12,806 bases of DNA, taken from NCBI GenBank assembly GCA_020058145.1, contig JAGVEP010000379.1, positions 1 to 12,806 on the forward strand, written 5' to 3'. The stretch is from Phycisphaerae bacterium. Its GTDB lineage: Bacteria > Planctomycetota > Phycisphaerae > UBA1845 > Fen-1342. Position numbers and translations under genes: made by a program. Below, piece after piece: positions 4,721-11,006 of this stretch. Positions within the stretch are counted from its first letter, which is position 1. Every line of letters begins with the position of its first letter. The notes beneath the pieces are model-generated. The model saw nothing but the letters and a program-made list of their open reading frames with translations. It was not told where the DNA came from and made no database searches.

Positions 4721-7120
4721 ATGGCGTGGGCATGGCTGACAATCCTCACCCTGGCTGCCGGAGCGCTGGGCACGCTCCTCGGCGTCAAGCTGCGCGCCGC
4801 CCGCGCTGCTGCGGCGCAGGAGCGGCGGGCCCGCGAAGAACAAGCGCGCCGGACCGCGGAGCTCCAGAAGCAGGCGGATCGTACCAACGCCATTCTCCAG
4901 AACGCCATGGACGGCTTCTTCGTACTCGGCGCGGACTACGGGTTCCGCGAGGTTAATGAGGCCTTCTGCCGCATGACGGGCTACTCCTCCGCCGAGTTGC
5001 TTCAAATGAAGATGACCGACTTGGAGGTGACTCAGCCGATTGCGGACTTGGGCAGCGCGGCGTATTGGCGGACCGGCTTGCACCACTTTGCCACGGCCCA
5101 TCGGCACAAGCGGGGCCACCTCATCCAGTTGGAAAGCTGCGTGATGGCGTTGCGGGATGACCACGCCAAGCTGCTGGTCGGCTTTGCGCGTGACGTGACC
5201 GAGCGCTGCCGGGCCGAATTGGCGCTGCGGGAAAGCGAAACGCAGTACCGGACACTCGTCGAGATGTCACGCGACTTGATCTGGTCGCTGGACTTGGAGG
5301 GGCGCTGGACGTTTGTAAACAACGCCGCGCGAACGATTTACGGATACGAACCCGACGAACTGCTCGGTCGATCGATCCTCGAGTTTGTGCCCCCGCCAAA
5401 ACAGGGGCAGGGCCGGCAGATTCTGGCCGAGCTGCGGGCCGGCAAGCCGCGGCTGCGCTACGAAACCGAGCACCTGCGGAAAGATGGGACGCTCGCCTGC
5501 CTCAGCGTCAACGCCATTCCCGTTTACGACGAGCGCGGCGCGGTGACCGGCTTCACCGGGACGTCGGCGGACATCTCGGAGCGGCGGCAGGCGGAGGAGC
5601 GACTCCGGGCGGCGCACAACCAGTTCGAGTCACTCGTGGCGCGCATGCCACTGGGTTACCTGGTCTGGTCCAAGGACTTCCGCGTGCTCGAATGGAACCC
5701 GGCGGCCCAAGCCATCTTCGGGTACACGGTCGAGGAGGCGTTTGGCCGGCCCGCCACCGAGCTGATCGTGCCGCCGGATGGTCGCGAGCCGTTCGAACGC
5801 ATGTGTGAGACCTTGCTGACCGGCGAGACCACGACCGGCGACATCCTGCTGAACCGCAAAAAGGACGGGGAGCGCATCCGTTGCGAGTGGTACAACACCG
5901 TCCTGCCCGATGCCCTCGGCGGCGTCCACGGCATCGCCTCGCTGGTGCGCGATGTGTCCGAGCGCGAACGCTTGGAAGCCCAACTGCGCCAGTCACAGAA
6001 GCTCGAGAGTCTGGGTGTCCTCGCGGGCGGCGTGGCACACGATTTCAACAACCTCCTCGTCGGCATCCTGGGCAACGCATCGCTGGCTATGGAGCAGCTT
6101 CCGCCGGACGCACCGCTGCAACGGCTGCTGGAGCGCGTCGTGGCCGCCGGGCAGCGCGCAACGGAGCTGACGCGGCGGATGCTCGCCTACGCGGGCCGCG
6201 CCACGTGCGAGATGAAGGTCCTTGACCTGGGGACCCTGGTCACGGAAATGGCCGAATTCGCGACGGCCGCCGTCCCGAAAAACGTCACGGTCAAAATCGA
6301 GACGGCGCCCGAGCTACCGCTCATCATGGCGGACAGCAGCCAGGTCCAGCAGGTCATCATGAACCTGCTCATCAACGCGGCCGAGGCGATTGGTGAGCGC
6401 GGCGGGCAGGTTCTGGTTTCGCTGCGGCTGGAAGCGCTGGATGCCGGCCGCGTGGCAGCACAATTTGCAAACCAGAACATTAAGCCCGGACCGTATGTGG
6501 GCGTTGAAGTTCGCGACACCGGCTGTGGGATGCCGCCCGAGATTCTGGGCCGCATCTTCGACCCCTTTTTCACGACGAAATTCGCAGGACGCGGGCTGGG
6601 CCTGTCGGCGATTCTGGGCATCGTGCGTGCGCATCAAGGTGCGATTACGGTGTCGAGCGAGGTGGGCGTCGGGTCCATTTTCCGCGTGCTGTTCCCCGCG
6701 GTCGCGGGCAAACTGCGTCCGCCGACCGAGCCACGCCGGGCACCAGGCTTGGCGCGCGGTGCGACCGTCCTCGTAATCGACGATGAGGAGGAGATCCTCG
6801 ACGTGGTGCAGTCCGTGCTCGAAACGCGGGGCATCCGAGTCATCACCGCAGAAGACGGTGCCCGCGGTCTCGAGCTGTTCCACCAGAACCAGGACTGCAT
6901 CGATGTCGTCCTGCTCGACATGAACATGCCCGGGCTGAGTGGCGAGGCCGTTTGTGCGGCGATGCGAGCCGTGCGACCCGACGTGAAGGTCGTGCTATCC
7001 ACCGGGTACAGCGAGCAGGAGGCCGCGGACCGCTTTGCCGGCACACCGCTGGCCGGTTTCGTGCACAAGCCCTATACGGCTTCCACATTGGTTGACAAGA
7101 TTGGCGCGGCGTTGATGTAG
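4721..7120 (+). CDS. Hybrid sensor histidine kinase: membrane anchor, three PAS domains, HisKA, ATPase, receiver
   Basis: Taken from the ATG at 4721, with GGAG at 4710-4713 seven bases upstream; the frame is open to a TTG at 4688 but no ribosome site supports that. The 799-residue product starts with one hydrophobic segment (about 3-24), then a charged coiled coil (about 25-58). Three PAS domains follow (about 60-165, 175-290 and 298-415). HisKA has its phospho-acceptor at His440 in GGVAHDFNNLL. The ATPase domain has an N box (Asn552 in NLLINAAEA), DTGCGM (599-604) and GRGLGLS. The C-terminal receiver has an acidic pair at Asp687-Asp688, phospho-acceptor Asp733 in LLDMNMPG, and Lys783 in HKPY. 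There is no periplasmic loop, so sensing is probably through the PAS domains in the cytoplasm. It has no DNA-binding output, so the phosphate should pass to a separate Hpt or regulator, or feed back from the receiver. It follows the Ser/Thr kinase by 48 bases and is probably co-transcribed with it. Confidence 0.92.
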   Translation: MAWAWLTILTLAAGALGTLLGVKLRAARAAAAQERRAREEQARRTAELQKQADRTNAILQNAMDGFFVLGADYGFREVNEAFCRMTGYSSAELLQMKMTDLEVTQPIADLGSAAYWRTGLHHFATAHRHKRGHLIQLESCVMALRDDHAKLLVGFARDVTERCRAELALRESETQYRTLVEMSRDLIWSLDLEGRWTFVNNAARTIYGYEPDELLGRSILEFVPPPKQGQGRQILAELRAGKPRLRYETEHLRKDGTLACLSVNAIPVYDERGAVTGFTGTSADISERRQAEERLRAAHNQFESLVARMPLGYLVWSKDFRVLEWNPAAQAIFGYTVEEAFGRPATELIVPPDGREPFERMCETLLTGETTTGDILLNRKKDGERIRCEWYNTVLPDALGGVHGIASLVRDVSERERLEAQLRQSQKLESLGVLAGGVAHDFNNLLVGILGNASLAMEQLPPDAPLQRLLERVVAAGQRATELTRRMLAYAGRATCEMKVLDLGTLVTEMAEFATAAVPKNVTVKIETAPELPLIMADSSQVQQVIMNLLINAAEAIGERGGQVLVSLRLEALDAGRVAAQFANQNIKPGPYVGVEVRDTGCGMPPEILGRIFDPFFTTKFAGRGLGLSAILGIVRAHQGAITVSSEVGVGSIFRVLFPAVAGKLRPPTEPRRAPGLARGATVLVIDDEEEILDVVQSVLETRGIRVITAEDGARGLELFHQNQDCIDVVLLDMNMPGLSGEAVCAAMRAVRPDVKVVLSTGYSEQEAADRFAGTPLAGFVHKPYTASTLVDKIGAALM

Positions 7121-7195
7121 CCTCGGCCGGCTGTGGCGGGCGGGCGGGCGACCGATTCGCGCGCTACCGGCCAGCGGCGCCAGCACGCCGCATTG

Positions 7196-7284
7196 GAGCC
7201 CATCCCACAACCTGTGGCACAGGCTTCCAGCCTGTGGTTCCACCGGCAAGATGCCGGTGCCACATCAAGTTGTGGGATAGGCTC
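7196..7284. repeat. 89-bp palindromic element able to form a three-way junction
   Basis: The outer arms (7196-7211 and 7269-7284) are inverted repeats matching at 15 of 16 positions. Inside are two perfect 8-bp hairpins with 3-base loops: CACAGGCT/AGCCTGTG at 7218-7236 and CACCGGCA/TGCCGGTG at 7241-7259. TGTGGCAC (7213-7220) can also pair with GTGCCACA (7257-7264), giving an alternative fold. The element lies between the convergent histidine kinase and YggU-type genes and ends at the base before the YggU stop codon. It has the shape of a non-autonomous, RNA- or ssDNA-folding intergenic repeat. It may also act as a two-way terminator, though there is no T-run. Confidence 0.75.
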
Positions 7285-7590
7285 TTAACCCAATTCCGCT
7301 AGCCGTACCCGCGCACGCGCGCTCGTCTGACCTGCGACCGCGATCCGTTTCAACGGCTTCGTCAGGCCGCCCACGATCGAAACCTGCGCGGGCTTCACCC
7401 CGAGCACCTCCGCGAGCAACCTCGTCACCGCGCCGTTGGCCTGACCGCCCTCCGGCGGGGCGGCGACGGCGAGCTTAAGTGCCGCGCCCCAGAGACCCGC
7501 GACCTTAGTACGCGAGGCGCCGGGAACGACTTTGACGGTGAACTCGATCCCCCCCGCGCGCTCGATAATGTCCAGCTTCCCGGTATCCAT
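7285..7590 (-). CDS. DUF167 / YggU-family small protein
   Basis: A 101-residue protein of the YggU/DUF167 family, small alpha/beta proteins whose cellular role is not settled. Family signatures are VKVVPGASRTKV (19-30), LKLAVAAPPEGGQAN (38-52) with the conserved APP-E-G--AN core, and the C-terminal GLTKPLKRI segment. Length fits the usual 95-105. The frame is open further upstream and would overlap lptB, but the added residues are Arg/Ala-rich and unlike the family, so the ATG at 7590 was chosen. No Shine-Dalgarno is seen. It begins 37 bases after the lptB stop and is probably translated from the same message. Its stop codon abuts the 7196-7284 repeat. Confidence 0.85.
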   Translation of the reverse strand: MDTGKLDIIERAGGIEFTVKVVPGASRTKVAGLWGAALKLAVAAPPEGGQANGAVTRLLAEVLGVKPAQVSIVGGLTKPLKRIAVAGQTSARARVRLAELG

Positions 7591-7627
7591 CAGGGGTACA
7601 CGCCAGACGCCCGCGAGCGCCGCCGCG

Positions 7628-8380
7628 TCAGCTCGCCGCCGCCCTCTGCGGCCCGAACTCGTCACCGCGGAACGTGTTGCCGAGGTAGGTCTCTCGAACA
7701 CGCGGATCGTTGATGAGCTCCACCGGCGAACCGGAGCAGATCACCTTGCCCTCGTGGATCACATAACTGCGGTCGGTCACCTTCAGCGTCTCGTGTACGT
7801 TGTGGTCGGTCAGCAAAATGGCGATGCCCGCTTGCCGCAGGCGGACGATCTCGGTTCGCAGGCTCTCGACCGCGATCGGATCAACCCCGCTAAAGGGCTC
7901 GTCCAGCAGAATCAGCTTCGGCCGCGTGATGAGCGCCCGGGCAATCTCCAACTTGCGGCGTTCGCCGCCCGAGACCTTCTTGGCCGGATTATTCCTGACT
8001 TTGGTCAGCCCGAACTGGTGCAACAGCTCCTCGACCATCTGGGACCGCTCGGCCCGCGTCAGCCGCATCGTCTCGCAGATGGCGAGCAGATTCTCAGCCA
8101 CCGTGAGCCGTTGGAAGACGCTCGGTTCCTGGGAGAGGTAGCCGATTCCGCGGCGCGCCCGCTGGTACATGGGTAGGGCGGTGATTTCCTCGCCGTTGAA
8201 ACGAACCCGCCCACCCTCTGGGCTGATCATACCCACGGTCATCCGAAAACTGGTCGTTTTGCCGGCTCCGTTAGGGCCCAGCAGGCCGACGATCTCCCGC
8301 TCGCCGACTTCATAGCTGACATGGTCCACGACCGTGCGGCCGTTGTACGCCTTGACCAGATTTTCCGCCTCCAGCAGCAT
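7628..8380 (-). CDS. lptB: LPS export ABC transporter ATP-binding protein LptB
   Basis: A 250-residue ABC ATPase that powers extraction of lipopolysaccharide from the inner membrane together with LptF and LptG. It has Walker A GPNGAGKT (35-42), Q-loop Gln84 in YLSQEPSVF, signature SGGERR (137-142), Walker B LILLDEP (156-162) and H-loop His193 in LTDHNVHET. Several stretches are typical of LptB rather than branched-chain amino acid transporters: SFRMTVGMI, ALPMYQRARRGIGYLSQE, and the ending GSPVELINDPRVRETYLG. The ATG at 8380 was chosen because AGAGGGG lies six bases upstream and the length matches E. coli LptB (241); the frame is open for 39 more codons that look non-coding. The YggU-type gene follows. 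The usual neighbours lptA, lptC and rpoN are not in the window. It implies an LPS-type outer membrane. Confidence 0.92.
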   Translation of the reverse strand: MLLEAENLVKAYNGRTVVDHVSYEVGEREIVGLLGPNGAGKTTSFRMTVGMISPEGGRVRFNGEEITALPMYQRARRGIGYLSQEPSVFQRLTVAENLLAICETMRLTRAERSQMVEELLHQFGLTKVRNNPAKKVSGGERRKLEIARALITRPKLILLDEPFSGVDPIAVESLRTEIVRLRQAGIAILLTDHNVHETLKVTDRSYVIHEGKVICSGSPVELINDPRVRETYLGNTFRGDEFGPQRAAAS

Positions 8381-8705
8381 CAGAAACCCCTCTGGGCAGG
8401 GCCCGGCGAATTGTGGACAAGCTGTGTAAAAGAACATAAGTCGCGGTGCTGCGGACGGATGGGACATTGTCCGGCCTGCCCGATAACGCCGGTACAAGAG
8501 AAAGAAGTCCGCAATGAAGATCGGGATCGCGCACGGCGTTTAATGACAAGTAGTTGCATTTCGTAATAGCTTTGATTCTCGCCGAACTGCGGAGAGAATG
8601 ACGAAACCGATTCCGATCCGCGAAGCGTCTCGCAAAATGGGTTCAAAATCCGTGCTGCGCGTTGTTGACAACTCGCCACATAGTGCTCCGGTTTTTGGCC
8701 GCAGT
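8381..8705. other. 325-bp gap upstream of lptB, no gene seen
   Basis: This lies between the stop of the first signal peptidase gene and lptB, both on the minus strand, and is less GC-rich than its flanks. It must hold the lptB promoter if lptB is not read from upstream. TTGTCA-type -35 strings occur, but none has a matching -10 at proper spacing. A small palindrome GGACATTGTCC is at 8462-8472 and GTTGTTGACAAC at about 8661-8672. Short frames on both strands show no protein character. Confidence 0.6.
8387..8393 (-). promoter_or_regulatory. Ribosome binding site AGAGGGG of lptB
   Basis: On the minus strand this reads AGAGGGG, six bases before the ATG at 8380. It decides the lptB start against the upstream in-frame Met codons. 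Confidence 0.55.
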
Positions 8706-10241
8706 TCAGCGTACAAAGCGCACCCGACCGAGGTCCGGAACGGACCAACGCCCGCTGGTGCCGAGCGGAACCAGGCCGGGAAGATACACGAAAGCAGCCT
8801 GGCCGACAATCTGATCCGCGGGCACCGTCCCCGGGCGATAATCGGGCGGCAGGTGGGGACCTGCTGCGGTCCATTCGCGGCTGTCATGGCTGTCCGGGCT
8901 GTTGTCGCCGAGCACAAAGTACTCGCCCGCCTGGAGCGTGAAAGGGCGGCCCGGGCCGGCGCGTCGGACGCGGTCGATCCGGGAGGTGTAGTGTACGTCC
9001 CGGTCGATACGCAGGCCGTGCAGTTCCAGTCGCAGGTCTTGGGCGCAAAGATACACCTCGATCGGCCGCGCGCCCGGCGAAGCGCGTAGCCGCTCCACGG
9101 ACGGCGTGCATTCGGCATCCAAGGTGCGACACCGCTCGCGGCCGTCGATTTTCAGATAGACGCAGTAATCCACGTGGCCGAATTCGACGCTGTGGAGCGC
9201 GCCGCTGCCGAGTTCCGGACAGCTCAGCGACCGCAAGGTCCGTGGCGGTTCGTCCGCTGCGGTGTTCTGCAGGACGAGTCGGAGTTGGCCCGTGCGGTGC
9301 AGTTCTACCGCGAAAGAGTACGGCGGTCGGACGAGCTCGATTCGGCACACGCCCGGGCCGTCGGTGAAGGCCAGGTCGGTTACGACGCGCACGTCGCCGA
9401 TGAGCGCCCCGGATGATCGCCGGTTGTGAGCGTAGAAATCCAGCAGATACTCGGGGGCTGCATCGTAGTTGAAGCGCAGCTTACGGCGGGCGGCGTCGAG
9501 GCCGTCGTAGCGGATCACCCGCGTCTGCGTGCCGGTCCAGCCGGGGACGTTGTCATCCGGGAGGTCGGTGCGCACCCAGCGCGGCCGATGGCCCGTGGGG
9601 GAGGCGGCCTCCGGCGCGTGGGCCTGGTCGTAGACAATCATCCAGAGGGCCCGCTGCACGTCGTCCGGTTTGCGCGCGATGCGACCGTCGATGAACACGT
9701 CGCCATCGAGGATCTCCACGCTCTCGCCGGGCAGCCCGATGAGACGCTTGATGTAGTGTTGCAGCGGATCGCCGGGATCGCGAAACACGATCACGTCCCA
9801 GCGCGCGGGGGCGAACGGGCCGCCGAGGGCGGTGGGCCACTTGTGTACTAGGATGCGGTCGCCCGCCTGGGGGACGACCTGCTCGGGCGGCGTCTCGATG
9901 CGCGACTGGCAGTTTGGACAGATCGTGTCCGGCGGGCAGACGAATTCGCCGCCGTAAGGCGACGCGCTGCGTAGCGGAGCGTACTTGTACTCCCAGCCGC
10001 AGAAGGGGCAGGTCTGGGTGGCGTGCCGTCCGAGGAGCGTATCCGCCATCGAGCCGGTGGGGATGATGAACGGCTCGACCAGAAACGCGCGGAAGATGAA
10101 CGCGAGCAGCAGGCCGGTGAGCACGGTCTGGACGATTTCCACCAGCCGGGCCGCGCCAAAGGGCACGGACGGATCAAGCCACGCCGAGGAGTCCGTCGGC
10201 GGGACGGTGGATTCAGCGACAGCCGCGGTTGGTTTGTCCAC
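8706..10241 (-). CDS. lepB: Signal peptidase I with zinc ribbon and large beta-rich insert (proximal paralog)
   Basis: A 511-residue S26-family leader peptidase that cleaves signal peptides on the outer face of the inner membrane. One membrane segment (about 34-52) is followed by the catalytic Ser64 in IIPTGSMADTL. The general base Lys165 is in HYIKRLIGLPGE and box E is GDNSPDSHDSR (445-455). It is much longer than E. coli LepB (324). Two insertions explain this. A zinc ribbon (CPFC 78-81, CPNC 108-111) begins 14 residues after the catalytic Ser. About 280 residues separate Lys165 from box E, including strands such as CVYLKIDGRERC that suggest a concanavalin/LamG-like sandwich (inference). 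The start is a GTG with no visible Shine-Dalgarno; the next in-frame options would remove or enter the membrane segment. A paralog with the same architecture lies upstream at 11007-12653. Confidence 0.9.
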   Translation of the reverse strand: MDKPTAAVAESTVPPTDSSAWLDPSVPFGAARLVEIVQTVLTGLLLAFIFRAFLVEPFIIPTGSMADTLLGRHATQTCPFCGWEYKYAPLRSASPYGGEFVCPPDTICPNCQSRIETPPEQVVPQAGDRILVHKWPTALGGPFAPARWDVIVFRDPGDPLQHYIKRLIGLPGESVEILDGDVFIDGRIARKPDDVQRALWMIVYDQAHAPEAASPTGHRPRWVRTDLPDDNVPGWTGTQTRVIRYDGLDAARRKLRFNYDAAPEYLLDFYAHNRRSSGALIGDVRVVTDLAFTDGPGVCRIELVRPPYSFAVELHRTGQLRLVLQNTAADEPPRTLRSLSCPELGSGALHSVEFGHVDYCVYLKIDGRERCRTLDAECTPSVERLRASPGARPIEVYLCAQDLRLELHGLRIDRDVHYTSRIDRVRRAGPGRPFTLQAGEYFVLGDNSPDSHDSREWTAAGPHLPPDYRPGTVPADQIVGQAAFVYLPGLVPLGTSGRWSVPDLGRVRFVR

Positions 10242-10339
10242 AGGCCGCGGATTTTCGGCGCTGGACGGGCCGTTGCCAAGAGCATGGGTGCGGAGCGTTG
10301 CGTCCCAGAGCGGCTGCGGGCTCGGCGTTTTCCGCCGCC

Positions 10340-10443
10340 ATCACGAACGGCTTCGGGTACAATGATCGCAACGAACTCACGAGCGCCACGCGGAGCGACG
10401 ATGCGAATTTGGATCGTGCGTACGAATACGACCCGGAGGAGAT
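10340..10443 (+). pseudogene. Fragment of an RHS/YD-repeat protein gene
   Basis: This frame reads NGFGYNDRNELTSATRSD and then AYEYDP, the spacing and vocabulary of RHS/YD repeats (typically YD-xx-NRLTS, then YxYDPxGNR). RHS proteins are large secreted or surface polymorphic-toxin or adhesin proteins with many such repeats. Here only about one and a half repeats remain. No start codon with a ribosome site precedes it, and after Asp-Pro the reading runs into the 10444-10485 palindrome and stops at 10460-10462 instead of continuing as IGNR. It is best read as a remnant. TACAAT at 10358-10363 comes from the Tyr-Asn codons and is not taken as a promoter. Confidence 0.55.
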
Positions 10444-10485
10444 GGACAGTCGCCTATTTTAGTCACACGAAATAGGTGACTGTCC
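10444..10485. repeat. 42-bp palindrome (REP-like)
   Basis: GGACAGTCGCCTATTT (10444-10459) and AAATAGGTGACTGTCC (10470-10485) are inverted repeats with one mismatch that becomes a G-U pair in RNA. The loop is ten bases. Hairpins carrying this ACAGTCACCTATTT word are, from memory, seen as dispersed REP-type elements linked to RAYT/Y1 transposases in several phyla; no such transposase is in the window. It abuts the RHS fragment. Confidence 0.65.
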
Positions 10486-10646
10486 CTGCTTAAGACCCGC
10501 ACCACCGCACCAAATCCCGCCAAAAACCGCCCATCCCACACACCCCCCTTGCCGCGCACCACCAGCGCGCCAACAGTCCTTCATAGCGTGCCAGCCCCGC
10601 GTGGCCAGTCCACGTAAAGCCCCGCCGCGCGCCGGTGAACTCGATG

Positions 10647-10709
10647 AAGATGCTTCACCACGCGACCAAGATGCTCAAACAGGCGACTAAGATGCTCAAC
10701 CGTCGCATA
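10647..10709. repeat. Three 21-bp tandem repeats
   Basis: The units are 10647-10667, 10668-10688 and 10689-10709. Each begins AAGATGCT(T/C) and the first two end GCGAC(C/T). A 21-base period is seven codons, so the plus-strand frame gives a heptad-like Lys-Met-Leu series. The surrounding frame is not credible as a gene, so the array is called only as DNA. Confidence 0.7.
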
Positions 10710-10809
10710 AAAACCCGCCTGCTGCGAGCCGGACAAGCCCTCTTCCGCCAAGAGGCTCAAGCTCCCGCTTCGTGGGGCGATAATAACCTTGCGCCTCGCT
10801 CCCCCGCCC

Positions 10810-10851
10810 AAGGTGCTCAAAGGGGGGGTGCGCACGCTGAGCATCTTGGTC
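10810..10851. repeat. Degenerate and inverted copies of the 21-bp repeat core
   Basis: AAGGTGCTCAAAG (10810-10822) matches the unit core AAGATGCTCAAAC at 11 of 13 positions. TGAGCATCTTGGTC (10838-10851) is the exact reverse complement of GACCAAGATGCTCA at 10664-10677. The inverted pair could form a long-range stem enclosing about 160 bases. Confidence 0.55.
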
Positions 10852-10926
10852 ACCTTGGTCCCCCGCCCCCTCATCCACGAATTTATCGGGCACGCAGGCT
10901 GAGTTCGCGCCCTTCAGGCCTCGCGC

Positions 10927-10978
10927 GGGAGGGCGAGGCTCCTGCCGAGCCGCGGCTCGCCGGGACGCTCGCCCTCCC
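10927..10978. repeat. 52-bp near-perfect palindrome
   Basis: The two 26-base halves (10927-10952 and 10953-10978) are reverse complements at 22 of 26 positions, with no loop. The outer 11 bases (GGGAGGGCGAG / CTCGCCCTCCC) and the central CGAGCCGCGGCTCG are perfect. It begins 28 bases beyond the stop of the distal signal peptidase gene on the minus strand, so it could stabilise or end that transcript. Similar GGCGAGGCTCC-type repeats are, from memory, dispersed between genes in planctomycete genomes. Confidence 0.75.
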
Positions 10979-11006
10979 CGAGCAGCGCACCATTCTTGAA
11001 TCCGCT

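Larger units (their letters stand above)
10242..11006. other. 765-bp repeat-rich gap between the two signal peptidase genes
   Basis: No intact gene is supported. In order it holds an RHS/YD-repeat fragment (10340-10443), a 42-bp palindrome (10444-10485), about 160 bases with no recognised content, three 21-bp tandem repeats (10647-10709), inverted and degenerate copies of that repeat unit (10810-10851), and a 52-bp near-perfect palindrome (10927-10978). Frames running through the repeats are Arg/Pro/Gly-rich and resemble translated non-coding DNA. It looks like a landing zone for repeats and gene debris. Confidence 0.7.

Noticed and set aside
3050..5164. A 704-codon open frame antisense to the kinase and the start of the histidine kinase
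   Set aside because: The plus-strand genes have clear domains. The antisense product is Arg/His/Leu-rich with no motif, as expected from reversed high-GC codons.
7141..7195. GC-rich stretch after the histidine kinase as an intrinsic terminator
   Set aside because: No stem followed by a T-run is present. The 7196-7284 element is the better structural candidate.
8380..8874. Longer minus-strand frame ending at the lptB start
   Set aside because: It overlaps the end of the signal peptidase gene in another frame and has no motif. An internal Met near 8554 has no ribosome site.
8598..9089. Plus-strand frame starting with an ATG behind GGAGAGA
   Set aside because: The start context is good, but most of the frame is antisense to the proximal signal peptidase and shows no protein motif.
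10358..10363. TACAAT as a promoter -10
   Set aside because: It is formed by the Tyr-Asn codons of the RHS fragment and no gene follows at a sensible distance.
10377..10562. Minus-strand frame containing GRIRTHDPNS
   Set aside because: This string is familiar from mis-annotated frames over repeats and here overlaps the palindrome and the RHS fragment on the other strand.
10486..10646. Possible gene remnant on the minus strand (Trp/Arg/Gly-rich frame ending before the palindrome)
   Set aside because: The frame has no start with a ribosome site and no recognisable family; the composition fits non-coding DNA.
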